Shown one piece after another: positions 46,099 to 55,353 of a stretch of 64,000 nucleotides of DNA; positions within the stretch are counted from its first letter, which is position 1, and the number at the start of each line of letters is the position of its first letter. A program made the translations under genes and the position numbers. The DNA comes from Nodularia spumigena CCY9414 (GTDB taxonomy: Bacteria > Cyanobacteriota > Cyanobacteriia > Cyanobacteriales > Nostocaceae): contig NZ_CP007203.1 of the NCBI RefSeq assembly GCF_000340565.2, positions 1,061,281 through 1,125,280 on the forward strand. The letters are read 5' to 3'. The notes under the pieces are model-generated. The model was not told the origin of the DNA. It made no database searches and saw only the letters and a program-made list of their open reading frames with translations.

Positions 46099-49000
46099 AT
46101 GTTCAGACAAATGAATAAACTTCAACCCAGACAAGCCTTAAATAAAGCATTCCTAAAAGTTAAGCCCAACAGAGTTGAAATTGACCTATTTAAAACTCAT
46201 CTGTCTACTCTCCTCGCGCAAATAAACGAAGCTGAATCAGAAGAGTTTCATAAAAATCTGATTGCCGATTTTTTAAAGAATACTTATTATAGCCCCAATC
46301 ATTTTATCAATACAAAAGGACGTAATGACCTTGTTATTCATAACGGTAAAGATGCTCAAAGTAATGTTGGTGTAATTTTAGAAGCTAAAAAGCCAACGAA
46401 CAAAGGCGAAATGCTCAAAGTTGATAATTTAAATACTAAAGCATTTCAGGAATTGGTATTATATTTTTTAGGCGATCGCATTACAAATAAAAACCTAGAA
46501 ATTAAATATTTAATCGCCACTAACATATACGAATGGTTCATTTTTGACGCAAATACTTTTGAAAAAGCCTTTATTGAAAACAAAGCATTTTTAAACCAAT
46601 TTATCGAATTTGAAGCCGGGAGATTATCCAGTAAAAAAACAGAATTTTTCTATAAAGAAATAGCTCAACCAGCCATAGCCCAAATTCAAGACTCAATTCC
46701 TTTTACCTATTTTGATATTCGAGACTACGCAGAAATTTTAAATCAGTCACAGCAGCAAAATGATCATCAACTAATTGCGCTGTTTAAATTACTTTCACCA
46801 GAACACTTATTAAAATTACCCTTTGCTAACGATAGTAATAGTCTTGACAAAGGTTTTTATAGCGAATTATTACATATTATTGGTTTGACCGAAACCAAAG
46901 AAGGTAGTAAAAAACTCATTCAACGAAAAAAAGCAGGTGAACGAAATTCAGGTTCCCTGATTGAAAATGCAATTGTGCAACTTGATAGTTTAGATAAAAT
47001 TTCTCGCCTAAAAAAGCCAGAACAATTTGGAGAAACTTACCAAGACCAACTTTTTAATCTTGGGTTAGAATTATCAATCACTTGGATTAATCGCATACTT
47101 TTTCTGAAATTATTAGAAGCGCAATTAATTAAATATCACAAAAATGATCAGTCCAGAGGATTTTTAAATTTAGAAAAAATCAAAAACTTCGATGATTTAA
47201 ACAGTCTTTTCTTCAGCGTCTTAGCACGTAAACCCAGTGAAAGAAGCGAAAGTCTCCAAAAAATATTTACCAATGTTCCTTATTTGAATAGTTCCCTATT
47301 TGAACCAACAGATATTGAACAAGTGACAATATTTATCAGCAACCTCAGAGATGAGAATTTGCAGATTTTCTCCTCCAGCGTCTTAAAAGACAGCAATGGT
47401 AAAAAGCGCACAGGTGAACTAAACACATTACAATACCTGTTTGAATTTCTTAACGCTTACGACTTCAGCAGCGAAGGTTCCGAAGAAATTCAAGAAGACA
47501 ACAAAAGACTAATTAATGCTTCTGTACTTGGCTTAATTTTCGAGAAGATTAACGGATATAAAGATGGTTCCTTCTTTACTCCTGGTTTCATTACCATGTA
47601 TATGTGTCGTGAAACAATTCGCCGAGCCGTTTTGCAGAAGTTTAATCAGGCTAAAGGTTGGAATTGTCAAGATATTGAGCAATTATATGAGAGAATATCC
47701 GATAAACCAGAAGCTAATCAAATTATTAACAGCTTAAAAATTTGTGATCCGGCTGTAGGTTCAGGACATTTTTTAGTTTCCGCTCTCAATGAAATTATAG
47801 CCATTAAAAGTGAACTTAAGATTTTACTCGATAGGTCAGGTAAAACATTAAGAGATTATCACGTTGAAGTGGTAAATGATGAGTTAGTTATCACTGATAA
47901 TGATGGTGAATTATTTGAGTATAATCCTAAAAATAAGGAAAGTCAACGGATACAAGAAACGCTATTTCATGAAAAACAGACCATTATTGAAAATTGTTTA
48001 TTTGGTGTAGATATTAATCCCAACTCTGTAAAAATATGTCGTCTGCGGTTATGGATTGAACTGTTAAAAAATGCTTATTATAAAGCTGATAGTAATTACA
48101 CAGAGTTGGAAACTCTACCAAATATTGATATTAATATCAAATGCGGTAATTCTTTAATTAGTCGTTTTGCGTTGGATGCTGATTTACGACAAGCTTTAAA
48201 TAAAAAACAATACAGTATAAATAATTATCGCCATGCTGTGGAAACTTACCGCAATGCTCAAAATAAACAGCAGAAACGGGAAATGGAAAAGTTAATTGAA
48301 GATATTAAGGGTAATTTTCAGACGACTCTGGGACTAAGTGACCCCGATAAAACTAAAATCAGACGCTTAGAAGGTGAGATTTATAATTTAGAAAATCAAA
48401 CTTTGTTATTTGAGGAAACCAAAGCTGAGAAAAAGACACGGGAGAAAAAAGTTACTAAGTTAAATAATGAGATTGACAAGTTAAAAGCTAAGATTGATAA
48501 GATAGAAAACGATAAGATTTATGAAAATTCGCTGGAATGGCGTTTTGAATTTCCTGAAGTTTTGGATAACAAAGGGGAGTTTGTCGGTTTTGATGTGGTG
48601 ATTGGGAATCCTCCTTATATTAGACAAGAAGAAATTAAGGAGTTGAAGCCAATTTTGCAACAAACCTATCAATGTTATACAGGAATTGCAGATTTATTTG
48701 TGTATTTCTATGAGCTAGGTTTAAAATTATTAAAGCCAAAAGGTTATTTAACTTATATTTCATCTAATAAATATTTTCGCGCTGGTTATGGTGAAAAGTT
48801 ACGTCAGCTTTTGACAGATACAACAACTATTCATAGTTTAATTGATTTTGGTGATTTTCCGGTTTTTGAGGAAGCGATCGCCTATCCTAGTATTATTACA
48901 TTAAGTAACTGTAAATCTGATCAAAATCAAGTCAAAGCTTTGTCATGGGATAAAGCCAAGAAAGAAAATATTGCACAATTTGCAACGGTTTTAAATCAGT

Positions 49001-49905
49001 CAGGTGTGAGCATTTCACAAGAAAATTTAAATCTTGACGGTTGGCGGTTAGAATCTTTAGATATTATAGATTTGTTAGGTAAAATCAGAAACGCTGGAAC
49101 GCCGTTAGGAGAGTATGTAAACGGCAAATTTTATTATGGTATTAAAACAGGATTTAATCAAGCTTTTGTTATAGATCAAGCTACTCGTGATAAATTGATT
49201 AACGAACATCCCTCCTCTGCTGAAGTTTTAAAACCTTTCTTACGTGGAAGAGATGTGAAGCGATGGTCTGTTGAATTTGCTAATCACTATATCATCAAAA
49301 TTGAATCTTCTGAAAATAAAAAACATCCTTGGTCTGATAAACCGGAAAAAGAAGCAGAGAAAGTTTTAGCTATCACATATCCTGCAATTTATCAACATCT
49401 TACTCAATTTAGAGAAGCATTAATTAAGCGATGCGACCAGGGTAAATTCTTTTGGGAATTGCGCTCTTGTATTTACTGGGAAGAATTTAAACAACCTAAA
49501 ATTATAATTCCTGCAATTATTAATAATGTTGAATATGCTCCCGATTCTTCAGGGTATTACAGCAACGATAAAACCTCTATTTGTATTCCAAAAAATATTA
49601 ATTATACTTTAGCAATTCTTAACTCATCTTTAATGTGGTGGTTCATTCAACAAATAGCCGCATCTAAACAGGGTGGATTTTTTGAATTTAAGCCAATGTA
49701 TGTTTCTCAAATACCCATCGCCAAAGCTACAGAACCCCAGAGAATATTATTAGAAAAATTAGTTGAGCAAATCCTCACCGCCAAAAAATCAGACACCCAA
49801 GCAGACACAACCGCATTAGAAGCAGAAATAGATCAACTGGTTTATCAACTTTACGGGTTAACAGCAGAAGAGATTCAAATTATTGAGGATAAAATCAATA
49901 GATAA
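46099..49905 (+). CDS. Type IIG restriction enzyme/adenine methyltransferase (Eco57I-like)
   Basis: 1268 residues; ATG at 46099 or 46111. The N-terminal PD-(D/E)xK nuclease has GRNDLVIHNG (about 74-83) and VILEAKKP (about 92-99). The methyltransferase has DPAVGSGHFLVSALN (motif I, about 550) and VVIGNPPYIRQEEI (motif IV, NPPY, about 835). A coiled coil lies at about 740-810 (KAEKKTREKKVTKLNNE). The C-terminal third is a TaqI-like specificity domain. One chain cuts and N6-methylates DNA. It is more AT-rich than its neighbours and stands alone, which suggests horizontal acquisition. Confidence 0.92.
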   Translation: MFRQMNKLQPRQALNKAFLKVKPNRVEIDLFKTHLSTLLAQINEAESEEFHKNLIADFLKNTYYSPNHFINTKGRNDLVIHNGKDAQSNVGVILEAKKPTNKGEMLKVDNLNTKAFQELVLYFLGDRITNKNLEIKYLIATNIYEWFIFDANTFEKAFIENKAFLNQFIEFEAGRLSSKKTEFFYKEIAQPAIAQIQDSIPFTYFDIRDYAEILNQSQQQNDHQLIALFKLLSPEHLLKLPFANDSNSLDKGFYSELLHIIGLTETKEGSKKLIQRKKAGERNSGSLIENAIVQLDSLDKISRLKKPEQFGETYQDQLFNLGLELSITWINRILFLKLLEAQLIKYHKNDQSRGFLNLEKIKNFDDLNSLFFSVLARKPSERSESLQKIFTNVPYLNSSLFEPTDIEQVTIFISNLRDENLQIFSSSVLKDSNGKKRTGELNTLQYLFEFLNAYDFSSEGSEEIQEDNKRLINASVLGLIFEKINGYKDGSFFTPGFITMYMCRETIRRAVLQKFNQAKGWNCQDIEQLYERISDKPEANQIINSLKICDPAVGSGHFLVSALNEIIAIKSELKILLDRSGKTLRDYHVEVVNDELVITDNDGELFEYNPKNKESQRIQETLFHEKQTIIENCLFGVDINPNSVKICRLRLWIELLKNAYYKADSNYTELETLPNIDINIKCGNSLISRFALDADLRQALNKKQYSINNYRHAVETYRNAQNKQQKREMEKLIEDIKGNFQTTLGLSDPDKTKIRRLEGEIYNLENQTLLFEETKAEKKTREKKVTKLNNEIDKLKAKIDKIENDKIYENSLEWRFEFPEVLDNKGEFVGFDVVIGNPPYIRQEEIKELKPILQQTYQCYTGIADLFVYFYELGLKLLKPKGYLTYISSNKYFRAGYGEKLRQLLTDTTTIHSLIDFGDFPVFEEAIAYPSIITLSNCKSDQNQVKALSWDKAKKENIAQFATVLNQSGVSISQENLNLDGWRLESLDIIDLLGKIRNAGTPLGEYVNGKFYYGIKTGFNQAFVIDQATRDKLINEHPSSAEVLKPFLRGRDVKRWSVEFANHYIIKIESSENKKHPWSDKPEKEAEKVLAITYPAIYQHLTQFREALIKRCDQGKFFWELRSCIYWEEFKQPKIIIPAIINNVEYAPDSSGYYSNDKTSICIPKNINYTLAILNSSLMWWFIQQIAASKQGGFFEFKPMYVSQIPIAKATEPQRILLEKLVEQILTAKKSDTQADTTALEAEIDQLVYQLYGLTAEEIQIIEDKINR

Positions 49906-49943
49906 ACTCAACAGCGTCACCCACGATTATCACTTAAGTTTAT

Positions 49944-49969
49944 GGTGGGTTACGCTACGCTAACCCACC
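49944..49969. repeat. GGTGGGTTA palindrome
   Basis: GGTGGGTTA pairs with TAACCCACC over CGCTACGC, followed by CTAC. It is a near-identical copy of 25537-25563 and lies 38 bp after the type IIG stop. Confidence 0.85.
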
Positions 49970-49981
49970 CTACAAATTGGT

Positions 49982-50096
49982 AGGACTTACGCAAGAACTC
50001 TCTGAAACCTCTTCCCTTCGTGTCCTTCGTGTCCTTCTCCCAAGGGGAGACGCTGCGCGAACGTGGTTCGTTTTTTCATAATTTTGCGTAAGTCCT
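49982..50096 (-). mobile_element. MITE-like repeat, copy B, with a nested insertion
   Basis: Ends are AGGACTTACGCA (49982-49993) and TGCGTAAGTCCT (50085-50096), exact complements. The core is reversed relative to copy A (GTGGTTCGTTTTTTCATAAT). A block CAAGGGGAGACGCTGCGCG (about 50041-50059) interrupts the core and is itself a common dispersed repeat. Confidence 0.8.
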
Positions 50097-50131
50097 GATT
50101 GGGTATTTTTTGATTTTTTAGTCCCTTATCC

Positions 50132-51058
50132 CTAATTAGAAGTGTTGACTGGAATTTGTTCCAACCAAGCGGTTAAATCTTCTACTGAGGAAAAATCCAG
50201 CAGCGCTACAGATAAATCTTCCAACTGAGTCAGCGATAACTGCTGAACCCGTGCTTCTAACTCCGGTGTCAGCGTACCAACCCTTCTAGGAAGTAAGCGC
50301 ATAACTAAAGATAGTGTTGCTTGTTCTTTTCCTTGCTCAATTCCCTCTTCCATCCAACTTGTAACTATTTCCATAACTTCCTCCTGTTGTCTTGGTTCTA
50401 TGGTAGCAATATCAGCTTGTAAAAGTTCTTGCTCTTGGGGACTGAGGCGTAAATAAGTATCAATAAAACCGGAAATTAACCGCATTCTAGCTGGGTCTAA
50501 TTTTAACGTCGCTAACAGACGCAAACATTCAAACTTGACTTGACGGCGTTCTGCTGGTGCGATGTTCATTTTTGCCATTAACGCAGTAGCTACGGGATTT
50601 TGTTGACGTAGAAAATCACGCCAATTGAGTTGATTTAGCTGAATGACATCATAGTTAAATTGTAAAATAACTTTGTGAGGAAATGCGACTTGATGTATAT
50701 TTGTTTCCGGCGTTTTTGGAGAATCGTAAGATAATAAAACTATCGGATATACAGGTATGTCGAATTTTTCATACAACCGGGAGAAGTAGCGAAACATCCG
50801 CTTATCAAAACTTGCTTGTTTAGAGGATTGATTTTCGACGTGAATCAAAAAGCAAGAGTCTTGACCCAGAAATTTAGCTTTAACAATTAAGTCGGCTTCG
50901 TATCTTTCTCCAGCAGTAACATCAGTGAAAACTTCCTTATCCAAGAACTCTATAGAATCTTGTTCCAAATAAGTTAGCACTTCTGGTAAGAACAATTCTA
51001 GAAACTCTACAAAAAAAGTTGTTAGCAACTCCTTAAATAAGCGATCATGATCAATCAT
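50132..51058 (-). CDS. Rpn-family nuclease/putative transposase with DUF4351
   Basis: 308 residues. MIDHDRLFKELLTTFFVEFLELFLP and YEADLIVKAKFLGQDSCFLIHVENQS are the start and PD-(D/E)xK-like core of Rpn (recombination-promoting nuclease) proteins, with Asp and Glu ligands. The C-terminal 60 residues (LVMRLLPRRVGTLTPELEARVQQLS, LLDFSSVEDLTAWL) match DUF4351. These multicopy cyanobacterial proteins are DNA endonucleases of unclear role, with no true transposon ends. It is adjacent to the type IIG gene, but convergent with it. Confidence 0.88.
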   Translation of the reverse strand: MIDHDRLFKELLTTFFVEFLELFLPEVLTYLEQDSIEFLDKEVFTDVTAGERYEADLIVKAKFLGQDSCFLIHVENQSSKQASFDKRMFRYFSRLYEKFDIPVYPIVLLSYDSPKTPETNIHQVAFPHKVILQFNYDVIQLNQLNWRDFLRQQNPVATALMAKMNIAPAERRQVKFECLRLLATLKLDPARMRLISGFIDTYLRLSPQEQELLQADIATIEPRQQEEVMEIVTSWMEEGIEQGKEQATLSLVMRLLPRRVGTLTPELEARVQQLSLTQLEDLSVALLDFSSVEDLTAWLEQIPVNTSN

Positions 51059-51103
51059 AAACAGTAAGATATAGGAATACTATTTGATTATTGAACAAAC
51101 AAG

Positions 51104-51207
51104 TAGGGTGTGTATAGCCCAAGGGGCATGGCTTACGCTAGAGCGCAGCGTAACGCACCATTATTAAGGCTTTGGTGCGTTACGGATTTCATCCTAACGC
51201 ACCCTAC
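51104..51207. repeat. Nested palindromic element (GTAGGGTG...CACCCTAC)
   Basis: The outer arms are GTAGGGTG (51104-51111) and CACCCTAC (51200-51207). Inside, CGTAACGCACCA (51149-51160) pairs perfectly with TGGTGCGTTACG (51173-51184). A block with GGCTTACGCTAGAGCGCAGCG lies between. It is probably a non-autonomous repeat interrupted by another dispersed repeat, situated between the Rpn and polA genes. Confidence 0.7.
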
Positions 51208-51249
51208 GATACTACATTTACTTGCAAAGTGCTGTAAATTTAACTGTAA

Positions 51250-54168
51250 TTATTTCGTCTCCATCCAATTATCACCGGCGCGGACATCTACCAGTAATGG
51301 AACACTCAAAGTTACAGCATTTTCCATAACTGATTTAATTTGTGGTTGCAATTCTTCCCATTCTTGGGGAGGAACTTCAAACACTAATTCATCGTGAACT
51401 TGTAATAACAAACGTGCTTGATATTTCTGCAAAACTTCATGCATTCTAATCATCGCAATCTTGATAATATCAGCGCTGGAACCTTGAATTGGCGCATTAG
51501 CAGCAGAACGTAATAATCCCGCATCTTCAGGACCGAGATTTTTTAATTTACTTAAGTCGATGTCTTCGGGTTTGCTGTTTTTTAGTTTTCTTAAACTATC
51601 ATTTTTAAAGTCAACATAACGCCGACGACCAAGAATAGTTTCGACATAACCTTGGGAAATTGCTTGTTTTTTAACCCCTTCCAAATATGCAAAAACCTGG
51701 GGATAACGTTCATTAAATCGCTTAATAAACTCATTAGCAATACTTTTATCTATCCCAGTGGAACGGGAAAACCTCAGCGAACCCATACCATAAATTACAC
51801 CAAAATTGATAGTTTTAGCTATGCGACGTTCATCTGATGTAATATCTGATTTTTCAAACACCAACCGGGCTGTGACAGTATGAATATCTTCGTTTTGCTG
51901 ATATGCTTGTAATAATATCGGCTCTTGACTTAAATGAGCTAATATTCGCAACTCTATTTGTGAGTAATCAGCCGCAGCCATTAAGTATCCTGATTCTGGT
52001 AAAAATGCTTTGCGAATCTGACGACTAAAAGCTGTGCGAATAGGAATATTTTGTAAGTTGGGATTAGAAGAAGATAAGCGACCTGTAGCTGTGACTGTTT
52101 GATTAAAATTAGTGTGGAGTCGCTGAGTATCGGGACGGACTAATGCTGGTAACGCATCTACATAAGTAGACTTTAATTTAGATAAAGTGCGGTACTCCAT
52201 CATGGCATCAACAAACCCAGTTTCATCAACTTCTTGGAGTTTTTCTAATGTCGCTACATCTGTAGAGTAACCAGTTTTGATTTTTCGGGAATATTTGGTA
52301 CTTAATCCCAATTTATCAAATAAGATGACGCTCAATTGTTTAGGAGAACCCAAGTTAAATGTTTCTCCAGCAATTGACGTTGCTGTTTCCTCTAACTTGG
52401 CTAAATCTATCTCTAATTGCTGCGATAGTTCGTGTAAATAAGCTGAATTAATGCAAACACCTGTATATTCCATTTCCGCTAAAACTGCTTCTAGCGGTTG
52501 TTCTACTTCTAATAATAATTTATGCAAAGCGGGAAACTTTTCTAGTTCCTCTCGTAATTTCTGCACAAGTTGAAATGTAGCGTGGACTTGCAAACAGCAA
52601 TAATATCCCACAGATGCAATACTAATATCAGCAATAGTTTGTCCTTTGGGAACTAAATCTTCATAACTTTTGAGAATTAAACCTAAATAACGCAGTGATA
52701 TATCATTCAGGTTGTGGGGAGTATCTGGATTGAGAACATAACTGGCTAACATGGTATCAAATACAATTCCCGCCAGCTTAATTCCTTGACAACGAAATAC
52801 TAAGCGGTCAAATTTGCCATTTTGGAAAGTCTTGGGATAATCAGCACTTGTCAGAATGGGACTGAGTTCTGCAAATACCACATCTTGGCTCAAGTTTTCC
52901 CCAAATTTATGCGCTATGGGAATATATGCTGATTCATCTGGTTGTGTTCCCCAACAGCAGCCAATTCCGACTAAGGTCGCATCCCGTGGTTCTAAATCTG
53001 AAGTTTCTGTATCCCAAGCGACGGGGATATCTGGGTTAGTAAATGTTTCCAGCAGTTTTACTAATTCTTTGAGTTTTTCGGGGGTGTTAATAATCCTGGG
53101 TTGAATTAATGAAGCTGGTTGCTGTAATATTGCTGCTGCTGTTTCAGCAGGTGTGAAAAATGATATATCTTCGTCTTCGTCATCGGTGGGGGTTGCTGTG
53201 GAAGTCTCTGCAATTTCTCCGCCAAAATGTTGCTGAAGTTCGTCTATTTTTCCTAAGAAATGTTTAAATTCTAATTTTTCTAAAATAGGTGTGAGAAGAC
53301 TGGTATCAAATCCTGTTAATTTGCAGTTTTCTAATTTGATTTCTAGGGGAACGTCTAAGACAATCTTTGCTAAATACTTCGATTTTTCCGCGTCTTCTTT
53401 ACCTGCTGCTAGTTTTGTCTGTACTGCGCCTTTAATTTCGTTTATGGCTGCATAAATTTCAGCCAGAGAACCGTATTTAGTTAGTAGCTGTACGGCGGTT
53501 TTTTCGCCAATCCCCCTAACACCAGGAATATTATCTGATTTATCACCGCAGAGGGCTTTATAATCAACAATCTGTGTAGGTAATACGCCTAATTTGGCTT
53601 TAACTTCTTCTATACTAAATTCGGTGATGCTATTTGTGGAGCGTTTTAGAGCATCTGGACTAAAGTTTAAAACGGTGATTTCTTGCTCTGGGTTAATAAG
53701 TTGAAATAAATCTTTATCACCTGACAAAATCTTGACTTTATACCCTGCTGCGGATGCTTTTTGTGCTAGGGTTCCTAAGACATCATCGGCTTCATAACCT
53801 GGGGCTGTGAAAATGGGTAAGTTAAAGCCTGTGAGTAATTCTTGGAGATTTTTTAAGTCAGGAATAAAGTCTTCTGGTGTTCCTGGACGATCTGCTTTAT
53901 ATGTGTCGTCGGCTTCGTGGCGAAATGTTGGTAAGTTTAAATCAAAGGCGATCGCGATCGCTTCTGGCTGTTCTGTCGTCATGACTTCTAACAGACATTT
54001 CAGAAAGCCAAAACAGACGCTGGTAGGAATTCCCTCTTTGGTACGCAATCCACCATCTCGTCCTTTGGCGAAAGCGAAATAAGAACGATAGGCTAAGGAG
54101 TGTCCATCTACAAGGATGAACGTGGGACGTGTGGCGGTGACAGGATTGGAAGTTTGAGACATAACCAT
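51250..54168 (-). CDS. polA: DNA polymerase I
   Basis: 972 residues; ATG at 54168 or 54162. The 5'-nuclease domain is LVDGHSLAYRSYFAF, GYEADDVLGTLA and GVRGIGEKTAVQLL. The 3'-5' exonuclease region is at about 385-570: WDTETSDLEP is Exo I and FQNGKFDRLVF is Exo II. The polymerase is motif A AADYSQIELRILAHLS, motif B RRIAKTINFGVIYGM and motif C LLQVHDELVFEVP. It acts in Okazaki-fragment maturation and repair. In Exo III the expected Asp is replaced by Gln (YYCCLQVHAT), so proofreading may be reduced. Confidence 0.96.
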   Translation of the reverse strand: MVMSQTSNPVTATRPTFILVDGHSLAYRSYFAFAKGRDGGLRTKEGIPTSVCFGFLKCLLEVMTTEQPEAIAIAFDLNLPTFRHEADDTYKADRPGTPEDFIPDLKNLQELLTGFNLPIFTAPGYEADDVLGTLAQKASAAGYKVKILSGDKDLFQLINPEQEITVLNFSPDALKRSTNSITEFSIEEVKAKLGVLPTQIVDYKALCGDKSDNIPGVRGIGEKTAVQLLTKYGSLAEIYAAINEIKGAVQTKLAAGKEDAEKSKYLAKIVLDVPLEIKLENCKLTGFDTSLLTPILEKLEFKHFLGKIDELQQHFGGEIAETSTATPTDDEDEDISFFTPAETAAAILQQPASLIQPRIINTPEKLKELVKLLETFTNPDIPVAWDTETSDLEPRDATLVGIGCCWGTQPDESAYIPIAHKFGENLSQDVVFAELSPILTSADYPKTFQNGKFDRLVFRCQGIKLAGIVFDTMLASYVLNPDTPHNLNDISLRYLGLILKSYEDLVPKGQTIADISIASVGYYCCLQVHATFQLVQKLREELEKFPALHKLLLEVEQPLEAVLAEMEYTGVCINSAYLHELSQQLEIDLAKLEETATSIAGETFNLGSPKQLSVILFDKLGLSTKYSRKIKTGYSTDVATLEKLQEVDETGFVDAMMEYRTLSKLKSTYVDALPALVRPDTQRLHTNFNQTVTATGRLSSSNPNLQNIPIRTAFSRQIRKAFLPESGYLMAAADYSQIELRILAHLSQEPILLQAYQQNEDIHTVTARLVFEKSDITSDERRIAKTINFGVIYGMGSLRFSRSTGIDKSIANEFIKRFNERYPQVFAYLEGVKKQAISQGYVETILGRRRYVDFKNDSLRKLKNSKPEDIDLSKLKNLGPEDAGLLRSAANAPIQGSSADIIKIAMIRMHEVLQKYQARLLLQVHDELVFEVPPQEWEELQPQIKSVMENAVTLSVPLLVDVRAGDNWMETK

Positions 54169-54243
54169 ATTTTAGCCTAAGTGTTACCCACTGCCCCCTA
54201 GAGACTGCTAACCTCATATTGGGAGTTCAAACCTAGGGAATTT

Positions 54244-55119
54244 ATGCACAAAGCATCTGCCTCTGACTTGACATTGACTGCTAACTATGCTAAAGCTGCA
54301 CAAAATATTAAGTTACTGGTTTTAGATATAGATGGGACGATTTCTGGAGAGTCTAACACTATCAGCGCACCTGTGAAGGAGGCGATCGCCGCAGTACAAG
54401 CTAAAGGAATTCAGGTGGCGATCGCAACTGGTCGGATGTATTGTTCGGCTTTACGCTTCCATCAAGAAATTAACTCTCTGCTGCCATTATCAGCTTATCA
54501 GGGCGCTTGGATTCAAGACCCAGCTAATCAGAAAATTCATCGTCATTGGGCTGTTTCCAAAGACATGGCGCACCAGCTACTAGATTATTTTGAACAGCCG
54601 CATCTGCGATCGCTCCTATCCGTCCACTTCTATATAAATGATCAGCTTTACGTCCGAGATTTGAGTCCAGAAACTCAAATTTATGCCCAACGTTCTGGTA
54701 TTAATCCCATTGCTGTGGGGGATTTGCGCCAAGTCCTCAGCAATGAACCCACAAAAATCTTAGCTTTGTGCGACGATACAGAAGCGATCAACGAGCTATT
54801 GGGGAATTTGCGCCGCCAATACACACCTGCGGAACTTTATTTAACAACATCTGTCGCCACCTTTTTTGAAGCCGCTAATCCCTTAGTGAACAAGGGAACT
54901 GCGGTGCGTTACATAGCTGAAGAACTGCTAGGCTTAGAAAGTAGCAATGTGATGACTATTGGTGATAACTTTAATGACTTTGAAATGCTGCAATATGCTG
55001 GTATTGGTGTAGCTATGGGTAATGCTCCAGAAGGTGTGCAGGCGATCGCGCAATGGGTAGCTCCTCATGTAGAAAAAGATGGAGTTGCAACTGCGATCGA
55101 GAAGTTTTTACTGTCGTAA
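54244..55119 (+). CDS. Cof-type HAD-IIB phosphatase
   Basis: 291 residues. LLVLDIDGTISGESN is HAD motif I with the nucleophile Asp. VAIATGRMYCSALRFH is motif II, and VMTIGDNFNDFEMLQYAG is motif IV. The C2B cap in between is typical of Cof/YbjI sugar-phosphate phosphatases. It divergently abuts polA, 75 bp apart, with AGGGA before the ATG. The substrate is unknown. Confidence 0.9.
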   Translation: MHKASASDLTLTANYAKAAQNIKLLVLDIDGTISGESNTISAPVKEAIAAVQAKGIQVAIATGRMYCSALRFHQEINSLLPLSAYQGAWIQDPANQKIHRHWAVSKDMAHQLLDYFEQPHLRSLLSVHFYINDQLYVRDLSPETQIYAQRSGINPIAVGDLRQVLSNEPTKILALCDDTEAINELLGNLRRQYTPAELYLTTSVATFFEAANPLVNKGTAVRYIAEELLGLESSNVMTIGDNFNDFEMLQYAGIGVAMGNAPEGVQAIAQWVAPHVEKDGVATAIEKFLLS

Positions 55120-55258
55120 GAGTATTATTTTTATCTAATAAAATCAGAAAAGACACCGACGACTGACCGTGTTTCGTCTCGGTGCCTTCGCTGGTTCGCT
55201 CCTCACACACCTGATAATATAGCCGAGGTTATTAAATGAGTCAATACTTACGAGAAAA

Positions 55259-55353
55259 GTCATTAGTCATTAGTCATTGGTCATTAGTCATTAGTCATTA
55301 GTCATTAGTCATTAGTCATTAGTCATTAGTCATTGGGAAGTTACCGTCTTCTC
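55259..55353 (+). repeat. TCATTAG heptamer array plus linker leading into the minisatellite
   Basis: About eleven TCATTAG/TCATTGG heptamers (55259-55335) are followed by GGGAAGTTACCGTCTTCTC, which joins directly to the 36-bp tandem array. It has the same order and orientation as at 43503-43640. Confidence 0.92.

Noticed and set aside
46099-51058. Type IIG gene plus Rpn gene as a multi-gene defence island
   Set aside because: The genes are convergent and no other defence genes are nearby. Rpn/DUF4351 proteins are dispersed multicopy genes, so co-function is unsupported.
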